Below, piece by piece: positions 50,787 through 60,137 of a stretch of DNA of 64,000 nt; the first letter of the stretch is position 1, and every line of letters begins with the position of its first letter. The notes beneath the pieces were generated by a model, which made no database searches, was not told the origin of the DNA, and was given only the letters and a program-made list of their open reading frames with translations. Location: the NCBI RefSeq assembly GCF_002157685.2, contig NZ_AP026738.1, forward strand, positions 1,984,001 to 2,048,000. Reading direction: 5' to 3'. Made by a program: the position numbers and the translations under genes. This DNA is from Comamonas thiooxydans. Its GTDB lineage: Bacteria > Pseudomonadota > Gammaproteobacteria > Burkholderiales > Burkholderiaceae_C.

Positions 50787-52426
50787 GCGTCTTTGCATCG
50801 CAATGGAATGCCGCCGGCGAGCAGGCGCAGCAGCGCCGGGCCGCCACGCTGGCGCGCATCGCCGCCCTGCGTGAGCTGGAGCAGCGGGCGGCCCAGGCAT
50901 CGCAGCGGGCCAAGCCGCAGTTTGAAAAGCGCGGCCAGTTGCTGCCGCGCGAAAGAGTGGCCCTGCTGCTCGATGCTGGCCGGCCGTGGCTGCCGCTGTG
51001 CACGCTGGCGGGTTTCATGCTGGACCATGAAGATCCCTCCAAGTCGGTTCCCGGAGGCGGTATGTTGGCGGGCATCGGCTTTGTCAGCGGCGTGCGCTGC
51101 ATGGTCGTGGCCAGCGACTCGGGCATCGAAGCGGGAGCCATCCAGGAAAAAGGCCTGGACAAGATGCTGCGTGTGCAGGAGATTGCGCTGCAGAACAAGC
51201 TGCCCTTCATTCATTTGGTGGAGAGTGCAGGCGCCAACCTCATGCGCTACCGCGTCGAGGGCTTTGTGATGGGCGGAGCCTTGTTTCGCAACCTGGCGCG
51301 GTTGTCTGCGGCAGGTCTGCCGGTCATCACCGTGCAGCATGGCTCGGGCACGGCCGGCGGAGCCTATATGCCGGGGTTGTCGGATGTGGTCATCATGGTG
51401 CGCGGTCGCTCGCGTGCCTTTCTGGCTGGACCGCCTCTCCTCAAGGCGGCGACAGGCGAAATCGCGACCGAGGAAGAGCTGGGCGGCGCCGAGATGCACA
51501 CCAGTGTCTCGGGGCTGGGCGAGTATCTGGCGGAGGACGACCGCCAAGCCCTGGGCATGGCACGCGCCGTGGTGTCTCAGCTGTCCCAGTGGAAAAGGCC
51601 TGAAGCACTTGATATATATAAACGAGATGCTATTGGTTCAGGAGTTGTCGAGCCGCGTTACGAGGCCGATGAGCTCTTGGGGCTGATGCCGGCGCACCAC
51701 CGCGAGCCGGTGGATATGCATGAGGTCATGGCGCGATTGGTGGACGGCTCCGAGCTGCTGCTGTTCAAGTCCGGCTACGGTGCGGCCACGCTGTGCGCGC
51801 AGGCGCATATCGGAGGCCATGCCGTGGGCCTGATCTCCAACAACGGCCCCATCGATGTGGCCGGTGCCAGCAAGGCCGCGCACTTCATTCAATGGATGTG
51901 CCAGTTGGGCCACCCCATCATCTATCTGCAGAACACCACGGGCTATATGGTGGGTAAGGACAGCGAGCAGGCCGGCATGATCAAGCACGGCAGCAAGATG
52001 ATTCAGGCCGTGACCAACGCCACCGTGCCGCAGATCACCATCCAGTGCGGGGCCAGTTTCGGAGCAGGCAACTACGGCATGTGCGGCCGAGGCTATGCGC
52101 CGCGCTTTCTTTTCAGCTGGCCCGGCGCCAAGACGGCTGTGATGGGCGGCGAGCAGGCGGCCAGCACCATGCGCCAGGTCACCGAGGCCGCCATGGCACG
52201 CAAGGGTCTGCCCGTCGATGCCGAGCTGATGCAAAAGCAGTACGACCAGATCGTGGCCATGTTCGAGGCCCAGGCCGATGCGCTGGTGACCAGCGGGCTG
52301 CTGCTGGACGACGGCGTGATCGATCCGCGCGACACCCGAGAAGTGCTCTCGTTCTGCCTGCAGACCTTGTACGAAGCGCAGCAGCGCACGGTGCGCCCCG
52401 TGCAGTTCGGGGTCGCGCGCATGTAG
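50783..52426 (+). CDS. acyl-CoA carboxylase beta subunit (geranyl-CoA / methylcrotonyl-CoA type, AtuC-like), 547 aa
   Basis: It is the biotin-dependent carboxyltransferase subunit: HLVESAGANL, GSGTAGGAYMPGLSD, AFLAGPPLLKAATGE and the C-terminal GASFGAGNYGMCGRGYAPRF with SWPGAKTAVMGGEQAA. It works with the biotin carboxylase at 54496. In the segment YRVEGFVMGGALFRNLARLS, Gly 164 aligns with the Phe that methylcrotonyl-CoA carboxylases have, a change reported for geranyl-CoA carboxylases to admit longer chains. An in-frame AT-rich repeat encodes PEALDIYKRDAIGSG (51599-51644). Confidence 0.9.
   Translation: MSVFASQWNAAGEQAQQRRAATLARIAALRELEQRAAQASQRAKPQFEKRGQLLPRERVALLLDAGRPWLPLCTLAGFMLDHEDPSKSVPGGGMLAGIGFVSGVRCMVVASDSGIEAGAIQEKGLDKMLRVQEIALQNKLPFIHLVESAGANLMRYRVEGFVMGGALFRNLARLSAAGLPVITVQHGSGTAGGAYMPGLSDVVIMVRGRSRAFLAGPPLLKAATGEIATEEELGGAEMHTSVSGLGEYLAEDDRQALGMARAVVSQLSQWKRPEALDIYKRDAIGSGVVEPRYEADELLGLMPAHHREPVDMHEVMARLVDGSELLLFKSGYGAATLCAQAHIGGHAVGLISNNGPIDVAGASKAAHFIQWMCQLGHPIIYLQNTTGYMVGKDSEQAGMIKHGSKMIQAVTNATVPQITIQCGASFGAGNYGMCGRGYAPRFLFSWPGAKTAVMGGEQAASTMRQVTEAAMARKGLPVDAELMQKQYDQIVAMFEAQADALVTSGLLLDDGVIDPRDTREVLSFCLQTLYEAQQRTVRPVQFGVARM
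51599..51644 (+). repeat. dispersed AT-rich repeat inside the carboxyltransferase gene
   Basis: The stretch with CTTGATATATATAAACGAG uses codons rare in this genome (ATA, CGA, TTG-poor context) and resembles the copies at 30262 and 57651. The frame is kept. Confidence 0.5.
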
Positions 52427-52476
52427 TGCCGCACCTTTTCCCTTTTCTTCCAAACAGGACTCGACGGAGACAAGCC

Positions 52477-53655
52477 ATGCAATGGACCCATGAACATCTG
52501 GAAGTGCGCAAGACCCTCAAGCGCTATATCGACGAGAAGATCAATCCTCATGTCGATGAATGGGAGCAGGAGGAGATCTTCCCGGCGCACCAGGTGTTCA
52601 AGGGGCTGGGCGATCTGGGCCTGCTGGGCCTGACCAAGCCCGAAGCCTATGGCGGCGCGGGTCTGGATTACTCTTACAGCCTGATGATGGCCGAGACTCT
52701 GGGCCATATCCGCTGCGGCGGCGTGCCCATGGCCATTGGCGTGCAGACCGATATGTGCACGCCCGCACTGGCACGCTTTGGCAGCGATGCCTTGCGCGAT
52801 CAGTTTCTGGCGCCCGCCATCGCGGGCGATATGGTGGGTTGCATAGGCGTGAGCGAGCCCGGTGCGGGCAGCGATGTGTCGGGTATCAAAAGCCATGCCC
52901 GCAAGGATGGCGATGACTACATCATCAGCGGCCAGAAGATGTGGATCACCAACAGCATTCAGGCGGACTGGATGTGCATGCTGGTCAACACCGGTGATGG
53001 ACCGGTGCACAAGAACAAAAGTCTCATCATGGTGCCGCTGCGAGAGGGGCCGCGCGGCAAGCTGACCAGGGGCGTGGAAGTGGCGCAGAAGCTGCGCAAG
53101 ATCGGCATGAACTCTTCGGACACGGGCCTGCTGTTCTTTGACGAGGTGCGCGTGCCGCAGCGCTATCTGGTTGGGCAGGAGGGACAGGGCTTCATCTATC
53201 AGATGCAGCAGTTTCAGGAGGAGCGGCTCTGGGCCTCGGCCAGCGGCCTGCTCGCCATGGAGGACTGTATTCAGCAGACCATTGAGTGGGCACAGCAGCG
53301 GCAGATGTTCGGCAGCACTCTGATCGATCAGCAATGGGTGCAGTTCAAGCTGGCCGAGTTGCAGACCGAGGTCGAGGCTTTGCGCGCACTGACCTATCGT
53401 GCAGCCCAGATGTATATGGCGGGCCAGGATGCGCTGCAGCTGGCCAGCATGGCCAAGCTCAAGTCGGGGCGGCTGACGCGCGAAGTGGCCGATACCTGTC
53501 TGCAGTTCTGGGGCGGCATGGGCTTTACCTGGGACAACCGTGTCTCGCGCCTGTACCGCGATGGGCGTCTGGGCTCGATAGGCGGCGGTGCCGACGAGGT
53601 CATGCTGGGCATCATTGGCAAGACCATGGGGCTGATCAAGCGCCAGGCGCACTGA
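52477..53655 (+). CDS. acyl-CoA dehydrogenase (AtuD-like, citronellyl-CoA dehydrogenase position), 392 aa
   Basis: Family signatures are GVSEPGAGSDVSGIKS, SGQKMWITNSIQADW, IGMNSSDTGLLFFDEVRVP, QFWGGMGFTWDNRVSRLYRD and IGGGADEVMLGIIGK. It should make the 2-enoyl-CoA that the carboxylase uses. The start at 52477 has GGAG 8 bases upstream; the frame reaching back to 52045 is inside the carboxyltransferase gene. It follows that gene by 50 bp and precedes the crotonase by 10 bp, as in atuC-D-E. Confidence 0.92.
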   Translation: MQWTHEHLEVRKTLKRYIDEKINPHVDEWEQEEIFPAHQVFKGLGDLGLLGLTKPEAYGGAGLDYSYSLMMAETLGHIRCGGVPMAIGVQTDMCTPALARFGSDALRDQFLAPAIAGDMVGCIGVSEPGAGSDVSGIKSHARKDGDDYIISGQKMWITNSIQADWMCMLVNTGDGPVHKNKSLIMVPLREGPRGKLTRGVEVAQKLRKIGMNSSDTGLLFFDEVRVPQRYLVGQEGQGFIYQMQQFQEERLWASASGLLAMEDCIQQTIEWAQQRQMFGSTLIDQQWVQFKLAELQTEVEALRALTYRAAQMYMAGQDALQLASMAKLKSGRLTREVADTCLQFWGGMGFTWDNRVSRLYRDGRLGSIGGGADEVMLGIIGKTMGLIKRQAH

Positions 53656-53665
53656 GGAGCGGCGC

Positions 53666-54499
53666 ATGACTCAGGTGCTTGAAATCGAACGTCTTCCCTT
53701 AGGCAACGGCTTTGTGGAATGGTGGCGACTGAACTCGCCGCAAACCCGCAATGCGCTGACCGATGAGGTGGTGCAAGCCTTGCGCGATCACGCCGCCAGA
53801 GCGCAGAAGGATTCACTGCTGCGCGTGGTCGTGCTGTGCGGCAATGGCGGGCATTTCTGCGCGGGTGGGAGCCTGGGCGGCTTTGCCAGCAGCATAGGCT
53901 CGCCGCTGCCTGCGGGGGCGCAGGACCCGCTGGTTCAGGTCAACCGCGAGTTTGGTCAGCTGCTGCAGCAACTGGCAGAGCTGCCCCAACTGCTGATCGC
54001 TGCCGTGCAGGGCGCGGCCATGGGCGGCGGTGTGGGGCTGGTCTGCGTGGCCGACTGGGTGGTGGCGGATCAGCAGGCCGTCTTTGCCACACCCGAGGTG
54101 ACGCTGGGCATTGTGCCCGCGCAGATTGCGCCGTTTGTGCTGCGCAGGCTGGGCGACGGCTTGGCGCGCCAATGGCTGCTGGGCGGCCAGCGCTGGTCCG
54201 CAAGCCAGGCACAGCAGGCAGGTCTGGTTCAGACCGTGATACAGGCCGCAGATGCTGCCCACTGGCGCCAGCAGCTGCAGCAGCAGCTCGAGATCTGCGC
54301 GCAGGCCGCACCGCAGGCGGTGGCTACGACCAAAAAGCTGCTGGCAGCCATTGGCGGACAAAGTCTGGATGCATCGCTGAACCAGGGCGCGCAGGCCTTT
54401 GCCAGTGCGCTGCGCAGCGCTGAAGCGGGGGCAGGGCTCAAGGCCTTTTCCAGCAAGCAGCCCGCTCCCTGGACCTGCATTGCAGGAGGTGCATCATGA
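53666..54499 (+). CDS. methylglutaconyl-CoA hydratase-like crotonase (AtuE position), 277 aa
   Basis: The oxyanion-hole motifs are HFCAGGSLGGF and GAAMGGGVGLVCVADW. The active-site stretch FATPEVTLGIVPAQIAPFV has the Glu of hydratases and the PA.I.PFV pattern typical of methylglutaconyl-CoA hydratases (LiuC) and the atu hydratase. It would hydrate the product of the carboxylase. GGAG lies before the ATG. Its stop overlaps the biotin carboxylase start by 4 bp (ATGA). Confidence 0.88.
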   Translation: MTQVLEIERLPLGNGFVEWWRLNSPQTRNALTDEVVQALRDHAARAQKDSLLRVVVLCGNGGHFCAGGSLGGFASSIGSPLPAGAQDPLVQVNREFGQLLQQLAELPQLLIAAVQGAAMGGGVGLVCVADWVVADQQAVFATPEVTLGIVPAQIAPFVLRRLGDGLARQWLLGGQRWSASQAQQAGLVQTVIQAADAAHWRQQLQQQLEICAQAAPQAVATTKKLLAAIGGQSLDASLNQGAQAFASALRSAEAGAGLKAFSSKQPAPWTCIAGGAS

Positions 54500-56469
54500 A
54501 GCGCATTCTGATTGCCAATCGTGGCGAGATTGCGCTGCGCATCATGGCCACGGCCAGGCGCATGGGCATAGAGACCGTGGCGGTGTACTCGGATGCGGAT
54601 GCGCAAAGCCTCCATGTGCAACAGTCCACGCAGGCCTATGCACTGGGCGGGCTGACATCGGCCCAGAGCTATCTGGACATGCACAAGCTGCTGGCGGCCG
54701 CCAAGGCCACAGGAGCCGATGCCGTACACCCTGGCTACGGCTTTCTCAGCGAGGATGCCGGCTTTGCCGAGGCCGTCCAGGAAGCGGGCCTGATCTGGAT
54801 TGGCCCTCCGCCGGCGGCGATTCGCCAGCTCGGCAGCAAGGCCGCCGCCAAGCAACTGGCCAAGGCCCATGGAGTGCCCTGTCTGCCGGGCTATGAAGGC
54901 GACGACCAGAGCGATGCGCGCTTTGCCGACGAAGCCGCCATGATTGGCTACCCCGTCATGGTCAAGGCCGTGGCCGGTGGCGGCGGGCGCGGCATGCGGC
55001 TGGTGGAAAGTGCCCAGCAACTGCATGCCGCTCTGAACAGTGCACGTTCCGAAGCCTTGGCTGGTTTCGGCAATGGTGACTTGCTGGTGGAGCGTGCCGT
55101 CATGCATCCGCGTCATGTGGAAGTGCAGGTGTTTGCCGACGGGCATGGCCATGTGATTCATCTGGGGGAGCGCGACTGCTCGGTTCAGCGCCGCCACCAG
55201 AAGATCATCGAGGAAGCCCCCAGTCCGGCCGTCAATGTCGAGCTGCGAGAGCAGATGGGCAGCTGCGCCGTGGCCCTGGCCAGGGCCGCAGGCTATGTGG
55301 GTGCGGGTACGGTGGAATTCCTGGTCGAAGGCCGGCAGTTCTATCTGATGGAGATGAATACCAGACTGCAGGTCGAGCATCCTGTGACCGAGGCATTGAC
55401 GGGCCTTGATCTGGTCGAGTGGCAGATTCGCGTGGCGTGCGGCGAGGTTTTGCCGCTGACGCAGCAGCAGGTTCGGCTCGACGGCCATGCCATCGAGGTG
55501 CGGCTGTGCGCCGAAGACGAGAACTTTCAGCCCCATACCGGCGTGGTACGGCATTTCTCGGCACCCGAGGCCGCCGTCTTCAGCCGTGCGCCGCTACGCT
55601 TTGACCACGCGTTGCATACCGGCAGCGAAGTCACTCCCTATTACGACGCCATGCTGGGCAAGCTGATTGTCCATGCGCCAACGCGAGAGCAAGCCATCGA
55701 TCGGCTGATTCATGCGCTGGGCAGCCTCTCGGTGCTGGGCTTGCCGACCAATCGCGCCTTTCTGATTGAGTGCCTGAACGACGAGGTGTTCAGGCGGGGC
55801 CAGGCTCTGATCTCCTATCTGGCGGGCGATGCGCCACGCTTGCAGCAACTGCTGCGGGAAAAGGAAGCTCTGGCACACCAGCACTGGGGAGCACTGTGCG
55901 CCGTGGGCCAAAGGCCGGGGCCGCTGGCCTGCAGCTATGCCCAGTTGCGCAAGCTGCAGCACCGGGGCCGGACACAGGAGCTGATGCTGCGGCCCGAGAC
56001 CGCAGACAGCTGGTTGCTGCAGCGGCACGGCGCCGAGCCTGAGCTGCTGCAGGTCGACGAGTTGCTGGCCCATGGCTGGCGCGCGAGATCGGCGGGCCTG
56101 AGCCAGACCGTGCAGGCCGTAGAGCTGCCCGCCGGGCAGGGCGGCTCGCGCTGGCATCTGCAGGCCGGGGGCGTGGACTGGTGGGTCGAAGATGCAAGCT
56201 ATGCCCCGCCCGAGAATGCCGCAGCAGCGGGCCAGACCGCAGAGCTGCGCGCCCCGTTCAACGGCCGTGTGGTGCAACTGGGCGCGGTGGCCGGGCAGGC
56301 GCTGAAGGCCGGCGATGTGGTCGTGGTCATCGAATCCATGAAGCTGGAGCACAGCCTGAGCGTGAAGGCCGACTGCCGGGTGGAGGCGGTGCAGGTCCAT
56401 GCCGGCCAGCAGGTGGCGCCGGGTCAGGTGCTGCTGAAACTGGCGCCCATGTCTGGAGGTCCCGCATGA
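54496..56469 (+). CDS. acyl-CoA carboxylase alpha subunit, biotin carboxylase + BCCP (AtuF-like), 657 aa
   Basis: It carboxylates its own biotin with ATP and bicarbonate. The biotin carboxylase domain (RILIANRGEIALRIMATARR, VHPGYGFLSEDAGFAE, VKAVAGGGGRGMR, FYLMEMNTRLQVEHPVTE) fills residues 1-450, a BT linker follows, and the biotinyl domain at the C-terminus has Lys 616 in VIESMKLEH. Length and layout match the alpha subunits of methylcrotonyl- and geranyl-CoA carboxylases. ATGA overlaps couple it to the genes on both sides. Confidence 0.93.
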   Translation: MKRILIANRGEIALRIMATARRMGIETVAVYSDADAQSLHVQQSTQAYALGGLTSAQSYLDMHKLLAAAKATGADAVHPGYGFLSEDAGFAEAVQEAGLIWIGPPPAAIRQLGSKAAAKQLAKAHGVPCLPGYEGDDQSDARFADEAAMIGYPVMVKAVAGGGGRGMRLVESAQQLHAALNSARSEALAGFGNGDLLVERAVMHPRHVEVQVFADGHGHVIHLGERDCSVQRRHQKIIEEAPSPAVNVELREQMGSCAVALARAAGYVGAGTVEFLVEGRQFYLMEMNTRLQVEHPVTEALTGLDLVEWQIRVACGEVLPLTQQQVRLDGHAIEVRLCAEDENFQPHTGVVRHFSAPEAAVFSRAPLRFDHALHTGSEVTPYYDAMLGKLIVHAPTREQAIDRLIHALGSLSVLGLPTNRAFLIECLNDEVFRRGQALISYLAGDAPRLQQLLREKEALAHQHWGALCAVGQRPGPLACSYAQLRKLQHRGRTQELMLRPETADSWLLQRHGAEPELLQVDELLAHGWRARSAGLSQTVQAVELPAGQGGSRWHLQAGGVDWWVEDASYAPPENAAAAGQTAELRAPFNGRVVQLGAVAGQALKAGDVVVVIESMKLEHSLSVKADCRVEAVQVHAGQQVAPGQVLLKLAPMSGGPA

Positions 56470-57608
56470 CGGATGTCCCTGAACGCGAAATGCTCTATGA
56501 CCTGGTGCGTCGCTTTGCGCGCGAGCAAATCGCCCCCCATGTCACGGCCTGGGACGAGGCGGGCGAGTTCCCGCGCCAGCTCTATAGCCAGGCCGCCGAG
56601 CTGGGGCTGCTGGGCATCGGCTATCCCGAGGCGCTCGGTGGTACCCCGGCCACGCACAGCCTGCGCGCAGCCCTGTGGCTGGCGCTGTGCCGCTACGGCG
56701 GAAGTGGAGGCGTGCTGGCCAGTCTGCTGTCGCACAACATCGGCCTGCCGCCCGTGGTGGCTCTGGGCAGCGATACGCTCAAGCAGCAGGTGGTGCCCGA
56801 TGTTCTCTTGGGCCGCAAGATCGCGGCGCTGGCGATTACCGAGCCCGGCGGCGGATCGGATGTGGCGGCGCTGCGTACCCGGGCCAGGCGCGAGGGTGAC
56901 GAGTATGTGATCGAGGGCGAGAAGACCTTCATCACCTCGGGCATGCGTGCGGACTGGATCACGGTGGCGGTGCGCACGGGCGAGCAAAGAGGTGCATCCG
57001 GCATCTCGCTGATCCTGGTGCCGGGCGACAGCGCGGGACTGCGCCGCAGCCCGCTGCACAAGATGGGCTGGCAATGCTCGGACACGGCCCATCTGTTTTT
57101 TGATGGCGTGCGCGTGCCGGCCAGTCATTTGCTCGGAGCCGAGGGTGAGGGCTTTCGCGCCATCATGCACAACTTCAACGGCGAGCGCCTGGGTATTGCC
57201 TGCGCTGCACTGGGCTTTGCCCAGGCCTGCTATGACGAGGCGCTGGCCTGGGCCCAGCAGCGCCAGACCTTTGGCGTGACGCTCAATCAGCATCAGGTCA
57301 TACGTCACAAGCTGGTGGACATGCAGCAGCGCCTGCGCAGCACCGAAGCCTGGATCAACGCGGTCTGCGCACGTGCCGATGGCGGCGATAGCGGGGCGGA
57401 CTGGGTGGGAGAGGTCTGCGTGCTCAAGAACCACGCCACCCAGACCATGCAGTTCTGCGCCGATACGGCGGTGCAGATTCTGGGTGGCATGGGCTTTATG
57501 CGCGGCACGCTGAGCGAGCGCATCTACCGCGAAGTCAAGGTGCTGACGATTGGCGGCGGCACCGAGGAAATCATGAAAGAGCTGGCCGCGCGCCAGTGGC
57601 GTATCTAG
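56466..57608 (+). CDS. acyl-CoA dehydrogenase, second of the operon, 380 aa
   Basis: Signatures are AITEPGGGSDVAALRTRARR, EGEKTFITSGMRADW, MGWQCSDTAHLFFDGVRVP, QILGGMGFMRGTLSERIYREVK and IGGGTEEIMKELAARQW. It differs clearly from the enzyme at 52477, so it should act on another intermediate, for example after the chain has been shortened. The start at 56466 overlaps the biotin carboxylase stop. No counterpart stands in this position in the canonical atu order, as far as I recall. Confidence 0.92.
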   Translation: MTDVPEREMLYDLVRRFAREQIAPHVTAWDEAGEFPRQLYSQAAELGLLGIGYPEALGGTPATHSLRAALWLALCRYGGSGGVLASLLSHNIGLPPVVALGSDTLKQQVVPDVLLGRKIAALAITEPGGGSDVAALRTRARREGDEYVIEGEKTFITSGMRADWITVAVRTGEQRGASGISLILVPGDSAGLRRSPLHKMGWQCSDTAHLFFDGVRVPASHLLGAEGEGFRAIMHNFNGERLGIACAALGFAQACYDEALAWAQQRQTFGVTLNQHQVIRHKLVDMQQRLRSTEAWINAVCARADGGDSGADWVGEVCVLKNHATQTMQFCADTAVQILGGMGFMRGTLSERIYREVKVLTIGGGTEEIMKELAARQWRI

Positions 57609-57650
57609 CGCGGCTGTCGCAGCGGCCTCAGCCGTTGCCGGGAAGTTTGA

Positions 57651-57700
57651 GCGAAATCAGCCTGAAACGCTTATGTGTAAAGCGTTATCAGCTTCTATTT
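57651..57700 (+). repeat. dispersed AT-rich repeat, intergenic copy
   Basis: The stretch with CTTATGTGTAAAGCGTTATC lies between the acyl-CoA dehydrogenase and the BKACE gene and directly precedes the ribosome binding site AAGGAG of the latter. It is related to the copies at 30262 and 51599. Confidence 0.55.
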
Positions 57701-57710
57701 AAGGAGCGAT

Positions 57711-58577
57711 ATGTCCGATAAAGCCATTATTACCTGTTCCATTACCGGGGTGCTGACCGATCCGAATCAGCACCATGTGCCGGTGACGCCAGAGCAGCTG
57801 GCGCAGGAAGCCCGCCGAGCCTATGATGCGGGCGCCTCCGTGGTACACGTGCACTTCAGGCGCCAGGAAGAGGGCAAGGGTCATCTGCCGAGCTGGGACC
57901 CTGCAGTGGCCAGGGCCTGCGTGGATGCCATGCGTGCAGCCTGCCCCGACCTGATCATCAATCAGACCACCGGCGTGGTCGGTCCCGACTACCAGGGACC
58001 GTTGGATTGCCTGCGTGCCACGCGACCCGAGATGGCGGCCTGCAATGCGGGCTCGCTGAACTATCTCAAGACCCGCAGCAACGGAAGCTGGGCCTGGCCG
58101 CCCATGCTGTTCGACAATCAGCCTGCCAAGGTACAGGACTTTCTCGATGTGATGGCAGAGACCGGCACATTGCCCGAGTTCGAGTGCTTTGACGTGGGCA
58201 TCGTGCGCTGCGTGGGCATGTATGTGGAAACCGGCATGTACCGCGGCCTGCCCGAATACAACTTCGTGATGGGCGTGGAGTCCGGCATGCCGGCAGACCC
58301 CGATCTGCTGCCCATACTGCTCAGGCTCAAGATCAAGGATGCGCCCTGGCAGACCACGCTGATCGGGCGCAGCGAGATCTGGCCCACCCATCTGCGCACG
58401 GCAGAGCTCGGCGGACATCTGCGCAGCGGACTGGAAGACACTTTCTATCTGCCCGACGGCAGCAAGGTCACCTCCAACGCTCCGCTGATCGAGCAGCTGG
58501 CTCGCTATGCGCGTGATGTGGGCCGTGAAGTTGCCACTCCCCGGGAGGCCAGGCAGATGCTGCACCTGGCGGCCTGA
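57711..58577 (+). CDS. BKACE family beta-keto acid cleavage enzyme (DUF849), 288 aa
   Basis: BKACE enzymes split a beta-keto acid with acetyl-CoA, giving acetoacetate and a new CoA ester, with a Zn ion. Seen here are the N-terminal IITCSITGVLTDP, the zinc-binding VVHVHFR, INQTTGVVG and ECFDVGIVR, and the C-terminal WPTHLRTAELGGHLRSGLED. The substrate class cannot be assigned without active-site comparison. AAGGAG lies 6 bases before the ATG. It adds a reaction not found in the Pseudomonas atu cluster. Confidence 0.88.
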   Translation: MSDKAIITCSITGVLTDPNQHHVPVTPEQLAQEARRAYDAGASVVHVHFRRQEEGKGHLPSWDPAVARACVDAMRAACPDLIINQTTGVVGPDYQGPLDCLRATRPEMAACNAGSLNYLKTRSNGSWAWPPMLFDNQPAKVQDFLDVMAETGTLPEFECFDVGIVRCVGMYVETGMYRGLPEYNFVMGVESGMPADPDLLPILLRLKIKDAPWQTTLIGRSEIWPTHLRTAELGGHLRSGLEDTFYLPDGSKVTSNAPLIEQLARYARDVGREVATPREARQMLHLAA

Positions 58578-58595
58578 ATCGGGGAGAAGTCACAG

Positions 58596-60137
58596 ATGAA
58601 CGCTTGTATTCCTCCCCGGACCGTGGCACAGGCACTGGCGCAGACCGTGGCCGCGCATCCAGACAGGACCGCCTATATCGACCAGGGACGCAGCTACAGC
58701 TGGCAGCAGGTGGATGTCATGGCCAGCGCCTGGGCTGCCCATCTGTCCTCGCTGGGCCTGCGACCCGGTGAACGCATCGGCATCATCCTGCCCAACGGTC
58801 TGCCCTGGGTGCTGAGCTATCTTGCGGCGGCGAAGACGGGGCTGATCGTGGTGGGCCTCAGCGTCCGATATCGCGATGCCGAACTGGACTTCATGCTGCA
58901 GGACAGCCAGGTGAAGGCCGTGCTTGCGCCGCGCGAGTTTGCCGGCTTCGACTACCAGAACTATCTGGCGCAGGCCCGTCGGCGTTTTGCGGCGCTGGAG
59001 CATCTGCTGTGGGTGGATGAAGGATTCGAGCAAGCGCTGCAGTCCGGCGCGAAAGCCTTGCATGAAGGCGTCGGTCCTGCACCGGATGACCTGCTGATGA
59101 TCATCTACACCTCGGGCACCACGGGCAGGCCCAAGGCAGCGGGGCTGACGCATCGCTCTCAACTGGGTTCAGCGCTGGCTCAGCATGCGCATGTGAGGGC
59201 TGCGGCGGACGATAGGGTGCAACTGGCCATGCCGCTCAATCATGTGGGCGGCATTACCTGCGGCGTGCTGACCATGTTGCTGGCGGGCGGTTGCTGCGAG
59301 CTGGTGCCCATGTTCAGCCCCGAATCCGTGTTGAGGATGGCGCAAAAGCATCCGCCGACCTGGCTGGTGGGCGTGCCCACCATGCTGACGCTGCTGCTCA
59401 TGCATCCGCTTCTGGCAGAGGTGGATATGAGCCGGTTGCGCCTGATTGTGGTGGGCGGATCGAATGTGGAGCCGGTGTTGCTGCAGCGGCTGCAGCAGCA
59501 GTTTCCGGGCGTGAACATCATGAATCTCTATGGTCTGTCCGAGACTTCCGGGGCCATCGCTATGACGCCCTGGCAGACAGATCAACAAGCCCTGCTGCAC
59601 AGCATAGGCAAGCCGCTGCAAGGGGCGCAACTGCGCGTGGCCGGGGTCGATGGTGAAGAGCTGCGCAGCGGCGAGGTGGGGGAGCTGTGGTTTCGTGGTG
59701 CTGGGGTGATTCCGGCCTATGTTGGGCAGCAGCAGGACGAAGATGCTTTTGCCGGCGGCTGGCTTCATTCGGGTGATCTGGGGCTTGTCGATGAGCAGGG
59801 CCTGATCCACCTCAAGGGGCGGCAAAAAGACATGTTCATACAGGGCGGCTTCAACGTCTATCCCAGCGAGGTGGAGGGCGTGATTGCCAGTCATGCAGGC
59901 GTGCTGATGGTCGCCGGCATAGGCGTGCCGGACCCCGTGCTGGGCGAGGTGGGGCGCTACTACATCGTGATCAGATCTGATGCCAGCGTGAGCGAGGAGG
60001 AACTGCTCACGCATTGCCGTCAGCAGCTCGCTGACTACAAGCTGCCGCGCCAGCTGGTGTTTCGCACCGAGCTGCCGTTGACCCCGGCAGGAAAGATCCA
60101 GAAAGCCTTGTTGCGAACAGAGGAGTGCTGTCCATGA
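58596..60137 (+). CDS. AMP-dependent acyl-CoA synthetase (AtuH position), 513 aa
   Basis: ANL-family motifs are YTSGTTGRPKAAG, LYGLSETSGAI, HSGDLGLVDEQG, GRQKDMFIQGGFNVYPSEVEG and the C-terminal PAGKIQKALLR with the catalytic Lys. It should load the acid substrate of the pathway onto CoA. It follows BKACE by 18 bp, and its stop overlaps the SDR start (ATGA). In atu clusters the ligase AtuH stands near the end of the operon. Confidence 0.93.
   Translation: MNACIPPRTVAQALAQTVAAHPDRTAYIDQGRSYSWQQVDVMASAWAAHLSSLGLRPGERIGIILPNGLPWVLSYLAAAKTGLIVVGLSVRYRDAELDFMLQDSQVKAVLAPREFAGFDYQNYLAQARRRFAALEHLLWVDEGFEQALQSGAKALHEGVGPAPDDLLMIIYTSGTTGRPKAAGLTHRSQLGSALAQHAHVRAAADDRVQLAMPLNHVGGITCGVLTMLLAGGCCELVPMFSPESVLRMAQKHPPTWLVGVPTMLTLLLMHPLLAEVDMSRLRLIVVGGSNVEPVLLQRLQQQFPGVNIMNLYGLSETSGAIAMTPWQTDQQALLHSIGKPLQGAQLRVAGVDGEELRSGEVGELWFRGAGVIPAYVGQQQDEDAFAGGWLHSGDLGLVDEQGLIHLKGRQKDMFIQGGFNVYPSEVEGVIASHAGVLMVAGIGVPDPVLGEVGRYYIVIRSDASVSEEELLTHCRQQLADYKLPRQLVFRTELPLTPAGKIQKALLRTEECCP

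Noticed and set aside
49896..57608. Leucine/isovalerate (liu) operon
   Set aside because: Gene content overlaps, but there is no hydroxymethylglutaryl-CoA lyase, and the Gly in the carboxyltransferase pocket and the two enoyl/dienoyl-reductase-like SDRs fit atu better. Kept as the main alternative.
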